A stretch of DNA of 64,000 nt from Mucilaginibacter sp. SG564. Lineage in GTDB: Bacteria; Bacteroidota; Bacteroidia; Sphingobacteriales; Sphingobacteriaceae. Under the pieces are notes generated by a model. It did not search any database and had not been told where the DNA came from. It saw nothing but the letters and a program-made list of their open reading frames with translations. Below, piece by piece: positions 8,958-18,133 of the stretch. The stretch covers positions 1 to 64,000 of the forward strand of contig NZ_JABGNA010000017.1 in assembly GCF_013149275.1 (NCBI RefSeq), given 5' to 3'. The position numbers and the translations under genes were made by a program. How positions within the stretch are numbered: the stretch's first letter is position 1; every line of letters starts with the position of its first letter.

Positions 8958-10219
8958 TGAGCACCGTAATTAAAGTAGAAAACCTGTCAAAAGCCTACCA
9001 GCTGGGCGATTTTGGTACCGGCACCATATCCCGTGATATGGAACGCTATTGGGCCCGGCTACGAGGTAAAGAAGATCCCCTTTTAAAAGTAGGCGAAACC
9101 AATGACCGCACCACCAAAGGCCAAAGCGATGTGGTGTGGAGCTTACGCGATATTAATTTTGACGTTGAACAAGGTGATGCCATAGGTATTATAGGCCGCA
9201 ACGGCGCGGGCAAAAGTACCTTGCTTAAAATATTAAGCCGGGTTACTTCGCCAACAACGGGCTCGGTAAAAGTAAAAGGTCGTATAGCCAGCTTACTGGA
9301 AGTAGGCACCGGTTTCCATCCGGAGCTAACCGGTCGTGAAAATATTTTTTTAAACGGTGCTATCCTCGGGATGCGCAAGGCCGAGATCAAGCGGAAGTTT
9401 GATGAGATCGTAGATTTTTCGGGAGTGGAGCGCTATATCGATACGCCGGTAAAAAGATATTCATCGGGCATGTATGTGCGCCTGGCCTTCGCGGTGGCGG
9501 CCCACCTCGAATCAGAGATTATGATTGTGGATGAAGTATTGGCTGTAGGCGATGCCGAATTCCAGAAAAAATGCCTGGGTAAAATGGGAGATGTAAGCCA
9601 GGGTGAAGGGCGAACCGTTTTATTCGTAAGCCACAATATGGGCGCAGTGCAGAAACTTTGCAATAAGGGAATCTTATTGAATAACGGGCAAATTGCATTT
9701 AACGGCTCCTGTAAAGACACGGTTTATCATTACGCTCAAAATGGCGTTAAAACAGACGCCGATTTCCTGAACAGGATCAGTTACTCTTCTGATAAAGTTA
9801 AAATAAACAATATTTTGTTTAACAATGGCCCAATCAACAGCCTTGTTCTGAATCCAGAAAATAATTTTTCGTTCGAAATAAAAATTGACCTGTCCTTAAA
9901 AACCGATACTCCGATAGATATAGAATGCCGCTTTTTAGACAGGGATTCCAACCCGGTTGCTTTTTTTAGTCCGGGGCACCATGATGGGGTCAAAATTCAA
10001 AACAAGGGCGAGGCGTCACTGACTTATAAAATAACTTTCCCCGGCAATTTGAACAAGGTAGATCTGGATATGAACCTGTATCTCACCTACCCGGGTGTTG
10101 AAATATACGCGTTCTGCGAGAAAGCTTTAACTATAGAATATACCGGGTACAGCATGACCAGCGGTCATGTTTTTGAATATGAAAAAGGGGCCGGACTAAT
10201 TTTCCTTCCACCCAACTAA
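8957..10219 (+). CDS. Polysaccharide ABC exporter, ATPase with Wzt-type C-terminal domain
   Basis: A 420-residue ATPase. The N-terminal nucleotide-binding domain has Walker A GRNGAGKST (about 80-88), signature YSSGMYVRL (about 168) and Walker B IMIVDEVL (about 188). After residue 260 comes a beta-rich extension of roughly 150 residues in the position of the Wzt carbohydrate-binding domain, which in known systems recognises the capped non-reducing end of the chain. It shares one base with the permease gene. The size and C-domain favour Wzt over the short KpsT type. Confidence 0.9.
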   Translation: MSTVIKVENLSKAYQLGDFGTGTISRDMERYWARLRGKEDPLLKVGETNDRTTKGQSDVVWSLRDINFDVEQGDAIGIIGRNGAGKSTLLKILSRVTSPTTGSVKVKGRIASLLEVGTGFHPELTGRENIFLNGAILGMRKAEIKRKFDEIVDFSGVERYIDTPVKRYSSGMYVRLAFAVAAHLESEIMIVDEVLAVGDAEFQKKCLGKMGDVSQGEGRTVLFVSHNMGAVQKLCNKGILLNNGQIAFNGSCKDTVYHYAQNGVKTDADFLNRISYSSDKVKINNILFNNGPINSLVLNPENNFSFEIKIDLSLKTDTPIDIECRFLDRDSNPVAFFSPGHHDGVKIQNKGEASLTYKITFPGNLNKVDLDMNLYLTYPGVEIYAFCEKALTIEYTGYSMTSGHVFEYEKGAGLIFLPPN

Positions 10220-10230
10220 TTACCTGCAGG

Positions 10231-10977
10231 TTGCCGAACTCGAAGACAAAATATATAGCATATTCCTTATGGGGCGATAATCCGCTGTATACAACCGGCA
10301 TGATCAGGAATGTGGAACAAGCCGCCATATTATATCCCGAATGGCAAATCGTGGTATATTTTGATGATACTGTTCCGCCGGAGATCATCCATACCATCCA
10401 GGAAAAAGGAGCCATCACCATCAACAAAACCGGAGATATTTACGGGATGTTCTGGCGTTTTTACGCTGCCGATCTGGATGGCTGCACCCATGTCATTTTC
10501 AGGGATTCCGATTCGCGCTTAACCATGCGGGAAAAACTGGCGGTTGATGAATGGCTTAAAAATGATGATATGATCCATATCATGCGCGATCATCCGCATC
10601 ACCATTCCACAGATGAAAGCCATGCTTTTTATATTCTGGGTGGCCTGTGGGGCATCAAGGGTGGTGCAGTGCCCATGCAATCCATGATCAGCAGCTTTGC
10701 CGAAAAAAACGACCTGGAATACGGCAGCGACCAGTTCTTTTTAAATGAAATTTATTCCAGGTTCAAAAGCTCCTGCACGGTACATGATGAGTTTTTTGAT
10801 AAAAAACCCTTCCCCATCAAAAGAAAGGGTTTTGAGTTTATTGGGGAACGCATTGATATCAATGAGCAACCTTACAACGATGATCGGCAGGCCATAAAAG
10901 ATTTTTATCGCCAAAAAGACCTGATCTTTAGGATCAAGAAAAGGCTCGCCTCCTTTTTCCGGTCACCTAATTCATAA
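10231..10977 (+). CDS. Putative GT-A-like glycosyltransferase
   Basis: A 248-residue protein starting at TTG 10231 (MPNSKTKYIAYSLWGDN), with no in-frame ATG nearby. It has no clear membrane segment. The region HVIFRDSDSRLTMRE contains a DSD motif in the position of the metal-binding DxD of GT-A enzymes, followed by a His-rich stretch (DHPHHHSTDESH). I do not recognise a named family; the fold call rests on the DSD motif, the size and the location between a Wzt gene and an acyltransferase gene. It could act on the sugar recognised by Wzt, but that is speculative. Confidence 0.6.
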   Translation: MPNSKTKYIAYSLWGDNPLYTTGMIRNVEQAAILYPEWQIVVYFDDTVPPEIIHTIQEKGAITINKTGDIYGMFWRFYAADLDGCTHVIFRDSDSRLTMREKLAVDEWLKNDDMIHIMRDHPHHHSTDESHAFYILGGLWGIKGGAVPMQSMISSFAEKNDLEYGSDQFFLNEIYSRFKSSCTVHDEFFDKKPFPIKRKGFEFIGERIDINEQPYNDDRQAIKDFYRQKDLIFRIKKRLASFFRSPNS

Positions 10978-10983
10978 AGCGTT

Positions 10984-11556
10984 TTGAACCTAAACACATT
11001 AAGATCCGTCAAACATTATCTAACCGCAAAAACAAGGGTTCTGATGTTAGGTATCGCCAAACTAACGCCACGAAGCCACAGATCAGGCTTCTGGTCGCGG
11101 GTAAGTTACAGCGCCTGGAAATTAACAGGGATCAAAGTTGATCATCCTGTTTTTATTGACAAGGGTTTTAAATGTATCAACCCCACCAATATTACTTTAG
11201 GCAATTATGTTTCTTTGGGCCACGATAACCACATCTGGGCCTTTGATGCCGTAAGCATTGGCGATTATACCCAAACGGCGAAAGATCTGCTCATCATATC
11301 CGGGTCGCATGAGGTAAACTCTTTGCGCCCCAAAAACAATCAACAGGTGGTAATCGACGCGGGTTGCTGGATCGGGGCCCGGGTAACTATCCTGGGCGGC
11401 GTGAGCATTGGCAAAGGCGTTGTTATAGGGGCATGCTCGGTGGTCAATAAAGACATTCCCGATTTTGCGGTTGTTGCCGGTAATCCAGCCAAAATATTAC
11501 GGTACCGGGAGCCCGATGACGAACAATGGAATCCATTTATCAAGTATCAGATTTGA
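10984..11556 (+). CDS. Hexapeptide-repeat acyltransferase (WcaF/LbH type)
   Basis: A 190-residue left-handed beta-helix acyltransferase starting at TTG 10984. Imperfect hexapeptide turns are seen from about residue 60 on (NITLGNYVSLGHDNH, VVIDAGCWIGARVTILGGVSIG, GVVIGACSVVNKDI), closing with the family signature VVAGNPAKILRYR. It would acetylate a sugar hydroxyl using acetyl-CoA. Its end overlaps the next glycosyltransferase start by 31 nt. Which sugar is modified is unknown. Confidence 0.88.
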   Translation: MNLNTLRSVKHYLTAKTRVLMLGIAKLTPRSHRSGFWSRVSYSAWKLTGIKVDHPVFIDKGFKCINPTNITLGNYVSLGHDNHIWAFDAVSIGDYTQTAKDLLIISGSHEVNSLRPKNNQQVVIDAGCWIGARVTILGGVSIGKGVVIGACSVVNKDIPDFAVVAGNPAKILRYREPDDEQWNPFIKYQI

Positions 11557-12428
11557 CATATCATAAAATATCCGTAATCACACCCTCCTATAACCAGGGC
11601 AGGTTTATTGAACAAACTATCCTCTCGGTTATCGGTCAGCAATATCCCAATCTGGAATATATCATCATCGATGGCGGGAGTACCGACGAAACCCTGGATA
11701 TTATCCGGAAATACGAAAAGCATATCACTTATTGGGTAAGCGAAACAGATAAAGGCCAGAGCAACGCCATCAATAAAGGTTTTGAACGGGCTACCGGCGA
11801 TATTTTATGCTGGCTAAATTCCGATGATTATTATTTGCCCGGCACCTTGCTGGAAGTGAATCAAACATTATCAAATGAGCGACCGGAATTGTTGTTTGGC
11901 AATTGCATCCATTTAAATGAAGATGCCCATCTGGTATATGGCACCTCTTACGACCCTTTGAAAAACTGGGCTATTACTCACGGAGATTACATTGTACAAC
12001 CCAGCAGCTTTTGGACCAGGCAGGCGTTTGAACAAACCGGGCAACTCCGGGAGGATCTGCACTTTGGTTTCGATTGGGAATGGTTTGCCCGTGCGCAGGC
12101 CAACGGCGTAAACTTTATTCCCTCAGAAAAATACTTTTCTGTTTACCGGCTGCATAACGATCAAAAATCAAACGAGAATAACGCCGACCGGTCCAAAGAA
12201 TTGATATCGATCGAAAAGCAATTAAACCCCTCCCGGTTTGAGTATATCGATAATTACCTTGATAAACATCTCAACAACATAAACCGGATATATAGCCTCA
12301 GTTCAAAACGGCTGTTCAAACACTGGGAATACCGCCTGCTGAAAGCTTTTCATCCGGACTTAATAAAAATGATAGACAGGGTTAGCCTAAAAAAATACAT
12401 TAAATACGGCTATCCACATCAAAAATAA
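11526..12428 (+). CDS. Glycosyltransferase family 2
   Basis: A 300-residue GT-A enzyme with SVITPSYNQGRFIEQTI, DGGSTDETLDI and the DxD-type LNSDDYYLPG. The C-terminal third is not recognised. It starts inside the preceding acyltransferase gene. It is similar to the next gene product (both have SYNQG.F.E.TI.SV and SNAIN.GF), so the two probably arose by duplication and may add consecutive sugars. ATG 11526 gives a slightly long N-terminus (MESIYQVSDLTYHKISVITPSYN), which is acceptable. Confidence 0.88.
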   Translation: MESIYQVSDLTYHKISVITPSYNQGRFIEQTILSVIGQQYPNLEYIIIDGGSTDETLDIIRKYEKHITYWVSETDKGQSNAINKGFERATGDILCWLNSDDYYLPGTLLEVNQTLSNERPELLFGNCIHLNEDAHLVYGTSYDPLKNWAITHGDYIVQPSSFWTRQAFEQTGQLREDLHFGFDWEWFARAQANGVNFIPSEKYFSVYRLHNDQKSNENNADRSKELISIEKQLNPSRFEYIDNYLDKHLNNINRIYSLSSKRLFKHWEYRLLKAFHPDLIKMIDRVSLKKYIKYGYPHQK

Positions 12429-12436
12429 TACAGTAA

Positions 12437-13360
12437 ATGTTGCTGCCTAACCTACTTCATTATCGTGCCAAATTAGAAAAAAACGGAGTTCCATTTCCTT
12501 TACATACGGTACCATTTACCAAACATGGATTACGAGAAACTTTGCCCCAACCCCAAAGTGATAAAACCGGCTGGCCCTGGACCGAGGAGACCTCGCCAAG
12601 CGTATACGATGAAAGGATCACCTGGCCAAAGCTTACTATTGTAACCCCATCCTATAACCAGGGGCATTTTCTGGAAGAAACCATTCGGTCCGTACTTTTA
12701 CAAAACTACCCCAATCTGGAGTATATTGTAATTGATGGGGGCAGCACAGATGGCAGCCAGGAAATACTGGAAAAATATTCGCCCTGGATAAGTTACTGGC
12801 AAAGCAAAAAAGACGAGGGGCAATCAAACGCCATTAATTTAGGTTTCAGCCTGGCAAGCGGCAACTACTATGCCTGGATAAATAGTGATGATTATTATCT
12901 GAAAAATACATTCCACTTGGTTGCCGGTACCTTTTTAAAAAGCCAGACAGATTTTATTTATGGGTACACCTTTAATAAAAAGGATGACCAATTTGAACTG
13001 GTGACCGTTCCGCCTTTATATGATTACTTTTTAAAGATACCATCATTACCGCAGCCTGCCTGCTTTTGGAAAGCGAGCATCAATCAGCCGGTTTGGGAAG
13101 AAATGCAATGCGCACTTGATTATGAGCTGTGGTTACGACTGGTGAAAGGCCATAAACGCAAACGCATAAAACAGCCCCTGGCTGTTGCCAATATGCATGC
13201 TGATGCCAAAACCCATAACGATACCATGAAGATTAAATGGCACGAGGATCATCTAAAAATGTGGTCGGCAGATGGGCATGGGCCAGTACCGGAATGGAAA
13301 CGCATCGTTTTCCTGAACCGCATCAGGCTAAAATTATACAGATTATTGAAGATAGTTTGA
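12437..13360 (+). CDS. Glycosyltransferase family 2
   Basis: A 307-residue GT-A enzyme with an unusual N-terminal extension of about 65 residues before the canonical first strand LTIVTPSYNQGHFLEETI, then DGGSTDGSQEI and INSDDYYLKN. The extension (LLPNLLHYRAKLEKNGVPFP) is not membrane-spanning. Nucleotide-sugar and metal motifs are intact. It is paralogous to the preceding gene product. A hairpin repeat follows its stop by 6 nt. Confidence 0.87.
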   Translation: MLLPNLLHYRAKLEKNGVPFPLHTVPFTKHGLRETLPQPQSDKTGWPWTEETSPSVYDERITWPKLTIVTPSYNQGHFLEETIRSVLLQNYPNLEYIVIDGGSTDGSQEILEKYSPWISYWQSKKDEGQSNAINLGFSLASGNYYAWINSDDYYLKNTFHLVAGTFLKSQTDFIYGYTFNKKDDQFELVTVPPLYDYFLKIPSLPQPACFWKASINQPVWEEMQCALDYELWLRLVKGHKRKRIKQPLAVANMHADAKTHNDTMKIKWHEDHLKMWSADGHGPVPEWKRIVFLNRIRLKLYRLLKIV

Positions 13361-13366
13361 TTTTGG

Positions 13367-13451
13367 TATCAAGTAGCTAGTATCAAGTATCACGATTTTG
13401 AATGCTTTTTCTTATTATCAAATAACAAGGGTGTCTTGATACTTGATACTA
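13367..13451. repeat. Intergenic hairpin repeat, TAGTATCAAGTATCA family
   Basis: The left arm at 13378-13392 (TAGTATCAAGTATCA) is matched exactly in reverse complement at 13437-13451, with a 44-nt spacer. The left arm is preceded by a further unit TATCAAGTAGC that has no partner here, so this copy looks truncated on its right side compared with the copy at 25841-25940. Confidence 0.87.
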
Positions 13452-13467
13452 AAGCTTCCTCCCCCTA

Positions 13468-14856
13468 ATGTTATTTAACTCCCTCCTGTTCCTGATCTTT
13501 TTCCTGGTAGTAACCAGCGCGTATTATCTGCTTACGCCAAAGCTACGCTGGGTATGGCTTTTACTGGCCAGTTGTTACTTCTACATGTATTTTAAACCGG
13601 TATATATTTTAATTATACTGTTCACCATTATAGTTGATTACATAGCAGGCTTGTTAATTGAAAAGGCAGAGGGCAGCAACAAAAAGTTTTTTTTACTGGC
13701 AAGTATCATAGCCAACGTTGGTGTACTGGCTGTATTTAAATATTTCGATTTTTTTGCTGATAATTTTAATTTTTTAAGCCATCATTTTAGCGGCCCGCAG
13801 ATGCCTTTGCTGCACATTTTATTACCTATAGGGCTGTCGTTCCACACCTTTCAGGCCATGAGCTATACCATTGAGGTTTACCGCGGTAACCAAAAGGCCG
13901 AAAAACATTTTGGTATTTACGCCCTGTATGTTCTTTTTTATCCGCAGATGGTAGCCGGGCCAATTGAACGACCTCAGCATATTTTACCGCAACTGCACCG
14001 CGTAAACAAATTCAATACTACAGGTTTTATCACCGGTATATTTTTAATCATGATAGGCCTGTTTAAAAAAATGGTGATCGCCGATCGTTTGGGCCTGTTT
14101 GTTGATCCGGTGTTTAACAACCCCCATAGTCATTCTGCACTTGATCTGCTGGTGGCCGTCTATTTTTTCGCGTTCCAGATCTATTGCGATTTTAGCGGCT
14201 ACTCAGACATAGCCGTTGGCGCTGCCCTAACCCTGGGTATCGAGCTGATGCGCAACTTTAACATGCCTTATCTCTCCAAAAACATTGCGGAGTTTTGGCA
14301 GCGCTGGCATATCTCCCTGTCTACCTGGTTTCGCGATTATGTTTATATCCCGCTTGGCGGCAGCCGGGTAACTTTCATGGTCACCTGCATCAATATACTT
14401 ATTGTATTTATCATCAGCGGGCTATGGCATGGCGCCAACTGGAAATATCTGGTATGGGGTTTGGTGCATGGCCTGCTGTTGATCGGCTATCAATTATCAA
14501 AAAAACTCAAAATCAACATCAAAGGCTTTAGCTATCTCAAATGGATACTCACCTTTAATCTGGTTTGCCTGGCATGGATATTTTTCAGGGCCAATACCAT
14601 TGCCGAAGGGTTTTTCATCCTGAATAAGATCTTCACCTTAACACCCTTGCATTATACCGCCGCCGCTATTATGCCCCGCAACGAGATCTTCTATTGTATA
14701 TTCATTATACTGGCCCTCTTAGCGGGCGAATGGTATATGCAACGCAAGACCCAATGGTCAAAAAGAGGCATGTTATTAACAACGCTTATCTTATTTATTG
14801 CCTGTTACTTCCTGGGCATATTTAATGAGGCGCAGTTTATCTATTTTCAATTCTGA
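13468..14856 (+). CDS. MBOAT-family O-acyltransferase (AlgI/DltB-like)
   Basis: A 462-residue polytopic membrane protein. It carries the MBOAT signatures WQRWHISLSTWFRDYVYIPL (from about residue 277) and SGLWHGANWKYLVWG, whose His near residue 321 is the expected catalytic residue. Such proteins pass an acyl group, usually acetyl, across the membrane to a periplasmic acceptor. The next gene, coupled through a one-base overlap, encodes an AlgJ/AlgX-like protein, the usual partner in O-acetylation of exported polysaccharide. Confidence 0.92.
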   Translation: MLFNSLLFLIFFLVVTSAYYLLTPKLRWVWLLLASCYFYMYFKPVYILIILFTIIVDYIAGLLIEKAEGSNKKFFLLASIIANVGVLAVFKYFDFFADNFNFLSHHFSGPQMPLLHILLPIGLSFHTFQAMSYTIEVYRGNQKAEKHFGIYALYVLFYPQMVAGPIERPQHILPQLHRVNKFNTTGFITGIFLIMIGLFKKMVIADRLGLFVDPVFNNPHSHSALDLLVAVYFFAFQIYCDFSGYSDIAVGAALTLGIELMRNFNMPYLSKNIAEFWQRWHISLSTWFRDYVYIPLGGSRVTFMVTCINILIVFIISGLWHGANWKYLVWGLVHGLLLIGYQLSKKLKINIKGFSYLKWILTFNLVCLAWIFFRANTIAEGFFILNKIFTLTPLHYTAAAIMPRNEIFYCIFIILALLAGEWYMQRKTQWSKRGMLLTTLILFIACYFLGIFNEAQFIYFQF

Positions 14857-15971
14857 TGAAGAAGGTCGCCGGTATATTGGTTTTAGTTTTTAGCACGCTG
14901 ATACTGCTAACCGCTATGAACCAGTCGTTCATCAACCGTATTAAAAACGACCGGTATTTTGATCATTTGGATGACAACCATGGCCCCAGGTCATTGTATC
15001 AGCGCATTTTTGTACAGTCGGACCGCTGGGCTTATGGCGACCTTTACGGTCTATGCTATTTGCCTCAATACCGATTTAGGCTGGAGACATTTAAAAAATA
15101 CCATTCCGTAAACAGGGCGAATCCTCAAAAACGGGTGCTCTATATTATCGGCGATAGTTTTTTGGCCGATAAAACCTTAACCAGCGCGTTTGATAGTTTT
15201 GATAATGTTATCTTCTTAGACAGAAGATTCCCATTCGGACCAATTCGGTTAGACAGCACCAAACAAAATTTTCTGATCATGGAGTTTGCCGAGCGTAACC
15301 TCAACGGCTACGACATCAACAAAACCGATGAAATACGATGGGCGAAAAATGACATCAAAGCCAAACACTATACACCTGTTGAACAAAAAGTAAATACGCC
15401 CGCCTCGCTTTCTGTTTTTAACAGGTTAGGAAAAATCATTTTCAACAAGGACCTGAGCCGGAACCTGGAGCTTGTACTATTTGATGACAGATTATTTACC
15501 CCGATAAAAGAATTAAAAGCTTCACTCAATTACCATTTATTTGGCCGGGTTGCCAAGGAGGTAGCGGTGAGTACCGACAAAAAAAGATTACTATTAAACA
15601 TCACAGTGGATACCGGAGATATCCATTCGGCATTCCGGTATAAAAGCAACCGGCAAATTGATAGCATCACCACAAACCTTACAAAAGCCCAAAACTATTA
15701 CCAGGCAATCGGGTTTAAAAAAGTATTTCTAAGTATTGTACCCAATCCGGTATCTGTTTATGATGAAAACCGGATGCCCTACAATCATCTGCTGGAACGG
15801 GTAGAGCAACAAACAGACTTACCCATCATTAGTATCTATAAAATATTTAAAATAGATAGACACAATCTATACTTTTTAAGCGATGCCCACTGGAACCCGC
15901 TGGGTTTTGATATCTGGGTACAGGAGGTAAATAAAACATTTAAAAGTGATCATGAAAAAATCACTAAATAA
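14856..15971 (+). CDS. AlgJ/AlgX-like SGNH-fold O-acetylation partner
   Basis: A 371-residue protein with one N-terminal signal-anchor (about residues 3-22) and a large extracytoplasmic domain. GDSF near residue 98 would carry the nucleophilic Ser, and SDAHWNPLGFDIW near 340 has the Asp-x-His pair of the SGNH triad. In alginate-type systems such proteins receive acetyl from the MBOAT protein and place it on the polymer. Its start shares one base with the MBOAT stop. Sequence between the motifs is divergent, so the family call rests on motifs plus context. Confidence 0.8.
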   Translation: MKKVAGILVLVFSTLILLTAMNQSFINRIKNDRYFDHLDDNHGPRSLYQRIFVQSDRWAYGDLYGLCYLPQYRFRLETFKKYHSVNRANPQKRVLYIIGDSFLADKTLTSAFDSFDNVIFLDRRFPFGPIRLDSTKQNFLIMEFAERNLNGYDINKTDEIRWAKNDIKAKHYTPVEQKVNTPASLSVFNRLGKIIFNKDLSRNLELVLFDDRLFTPIKELKASLNYHLFGRVAKEVAVSTDKKRLLLNITVDTGDIHSAFRYKSNRQIDSITTNLTKAQNYYQAIGFKKVFLSIVPNPVSVYDENRMPYNHLLERVEQQTDLPIISIYKIFKIDRHNLYFLSDAHWNPLGFDIWVQEVNKTFKSDHEKITK

Positions 15972-16001
15972 CCATTACACTAATTCAGTCATTATTTCTG
16001 G

Positions 16002-17216
16002 ATGAACATTGGCTTAGTTACACCTTACTATCCGGATAAACAAACGCTGAATAGTGGGATAGCCAATCACTTCGGCATTTTGGCCCATGCCCTGGCAAAG
16101 CAAGGTCATCATGTGGTTATTTTGCATATCCGGCCATCCTATAGCAAAGGCGATCAGATACAGCAACAGCAGATAAGTCCCTTGATCACCTTACTAACTT
16201 ATCCAATAGCTTTACCGGCTTATGCTCACAAGCTCTTGAAAAACAAATGGACCGTTTTGGATTTCCTGCTTAAGTTACGATGCATGCGCACTGTTTTTAA
16301 GATCCTGAACAAAGTGATTAAAGAGTATGGGCTTGATGTTATTGAAACAACCAATTATTACGCGTTGTGCTATTTTAATCTTTTGGCAAAAAAAACGCGG
16401 ATACCCATTGTGGTACGCGTGAGTACAACCTTTTTACAGATCATGGATGATTACTATCCCTTTAAATCACGGCTTCAGCAAAGACTGGGAAATATGGAGA
16501 TAGCCATGCTAAAAAAAAGCGATTACCTGGTTACCCATACGCATCTACATGCCGTTGAAATGGAACGTTTGTATGGCATTAGCGCCGGTAACTTTCAGAT
16601 CGTTCCGCATGGTATTCCTCTGCCGGTTTTGCCGACGGTTCAAGCTCAAAACAGTGATCAGATCGAAATATTGTTTGTTGGGCGTTTGGAGTATAGAAAA
16701 GGTATCGATCTGTTGTTGGCAGCAATTCCCATGGTATTGAAAAAATATGAAAATGTAATTTTTAAGCTGATAGGAAATGATGAGGATAAATCTTATGAAA
16801 AAACTTTCCGCGATCAATACCCAGCGAATACTACCAGTAAAGTGATATTTTGCGGCCTGATGAATACGGAAGATATTCAAGATGCTTACGCCAGCTGCGA
16901 TATTTTTGTGGCTCCTTCACGATATGAATCCTTTGGGTTGATATACATCGAAGCAATGGGCTATGGAAAACCCGTTGTAGCACTAAAAGCAGGCGGGGCA
17001 ATGGATATTATAGTCGATAACCATAATGGTTTATTAGTAGAGCCGGAGGATGTATCAGGTCTTGTCCATCAGCTTTCCATGCTCATAGAAAATCCTGCTC
17101 TAAGAGAAGAATTAGGTACAAATGCCCGGCAAACGGTTGAGGATAAATTTTCGGATAAACAGCTGGCTTCCAATTCCATCGCCTACTACCAGGAGGTGAT
17201 CAATCAATTTAATTAA
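16002..17216 (+). CDS. Glycosyltransferase family 4
   Basis: A 404-residue GT-B enzyme. The N-terminus MNIGLVTPYYPDKQTLNSGIANH is a typical GT4 start with a glycine loop. The C-terminal domain has FVGRLEYRKGIDLLL and the E-x7-E motif ESFGLIYIEAMGYG. It is probably a retaining transferase acting at the inner face of the membrane. One base is shared with the next GT2 gene. Donor and acceptor are unknown. Confidence 0.9.
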   Translation: MNIGLVTPYYPDKQTLNSGIANHFGILAHALAKQGHHVVILHIRPSYSKGDQIQQQQISPLITLLTYPIALPAYAHKLLKNKWTVLDFLLKLRCMRTVFKILNKVIKEYGLDVIETTNYYALCYFNLLAKKTRIPIVVRVSTTFLQIMDDYYPFKSRLQQRLGNMEIAMLKKSDYLVTHTHLHAVEMERLYGISAGNFQIVPHGIPLPVLPTVQAQNSDQIEILFVGRLEYRKGIDLLLAAIPMVLKKYENVIFKLIGNDEDKSYEKTFRDQYPANTTSKVIFCGLMNTEDIQDAYASCDIFVAPSRYESFGLIYIEAMGYGKPVVALKAGGAMDIIVDNHNGLLVEPEDVSGLVHQLSMLIENPALREELGTNARQTVEDKFSDKQLASNSIAYYQEVINQFN

Positions 17217-18133
17217 TGGATATTTCGGTCATAATCTGTACTTATAACCCCAATTTAACCCGGCTTGATCAAACACTTCTGGCCCTGCAAAAACAATCCA
17301 TGGATCCACGATTATGGGAATTGATCATTGTGGATAATAATTCGTCCAACAGCTTTGACACTTATCTTGATCTTAACTTTTTCCCAAATTCCAGCATCAT
17401 CAAACAACCAAAGCAAGGCCTTACTTATGCACGGCTTAAAGGGTTCCAGGAAGCCAAGGGAGCTGTTATTGTTATGGTTGATGATGACAATATCCTTCAA
17501 CATGATTATCTGCAAAAAACCATTGATCTGTTTAAAGATCGCCCTCAACTAGGAGCTGCAGGCGGCAAATCGCTACCCGAATTTGAAGATGAAGCGCCAG
17601 CCTGGCTAAACGATTTTTACGGCAACCTGGCCTTGCGCGATCTTGGAGAGGATACCATCATTACCAGATGGGAAAACACCTATCCCAATTCGGCCCCTAT
17701 TGGCGCAGGTATGGCCATCAGAAAAATCGCGCTGCAAGCATATGTGGACGCCATGGCCGATGATCAAAATGTGATAACCGACCGCACCGATACTTCCTTA
17801 TCATCGGGTGGGGATAATGAGATCAATATTCAAATATTACGATCGGGCTGGACATTGGGGTATTTCCCTGAACTGGCGCTTAAACATATTATCCCTAAAG
17901 AAAGGATGCAAGTTGAGTACCTGGCCAGGCTGCTTCGGGATACCAACAGATCATGGGTACAATTGCTGGAAAAATACCAGATCAGCCCATGGAAAAAGAT
18001 CAATAAACAAACGCTCCGCCTTAGAAAACTAAAAGCCTACCTAACCTACAAAGCCTGGAAAACCGAAGTTCATTTGATTAAATGGCATGGAGCCTGTGGC
18101 ATGCTGGAAGGCCTGGTTAAAAAGAGTTTATGA
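17216..18133 (+). CDS. Glycosyltransferase family 2
   Basis: A 305-residue GT-A enzyme: ISVIICTYNPNLTRLDQTL at the N-terminus, IVDNNSSN, and the DxD-type VDDDNIL near residue 84. GAGMAIRK is seen in the acceptor-side half. No membrane helix is seen. It overlaps both neighbours by 1-4 nt. Specificity is unknown. Confidence 0.87.
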   Translation: MDISVIICTYNPNLTRLDQTLLALQKQSMDPRLWELIIVDNNSSNSFDTYLDLNFFPNSSIIKQPKQGLTYARLKGFQEAKGAVIVMVDDDNILQHDYLQKTIDLFKDRPQLGAAGGKSLPEFEDEAPAWLNDFYGNLALRDLGEDTIITRWENTYPNSAPIGAGMAIRKIALQAYVDAMADDQNVITDRTDTSLSSGGDNEINIQILRSGWTLGYFPELALKHIIPKERMQVEYLARLLRDTNRSWVQLLEKYQISPWKKINKQTLRLRKLKAYLTYKAWKTEVHLIKWHGACGMLEGLVKKSL

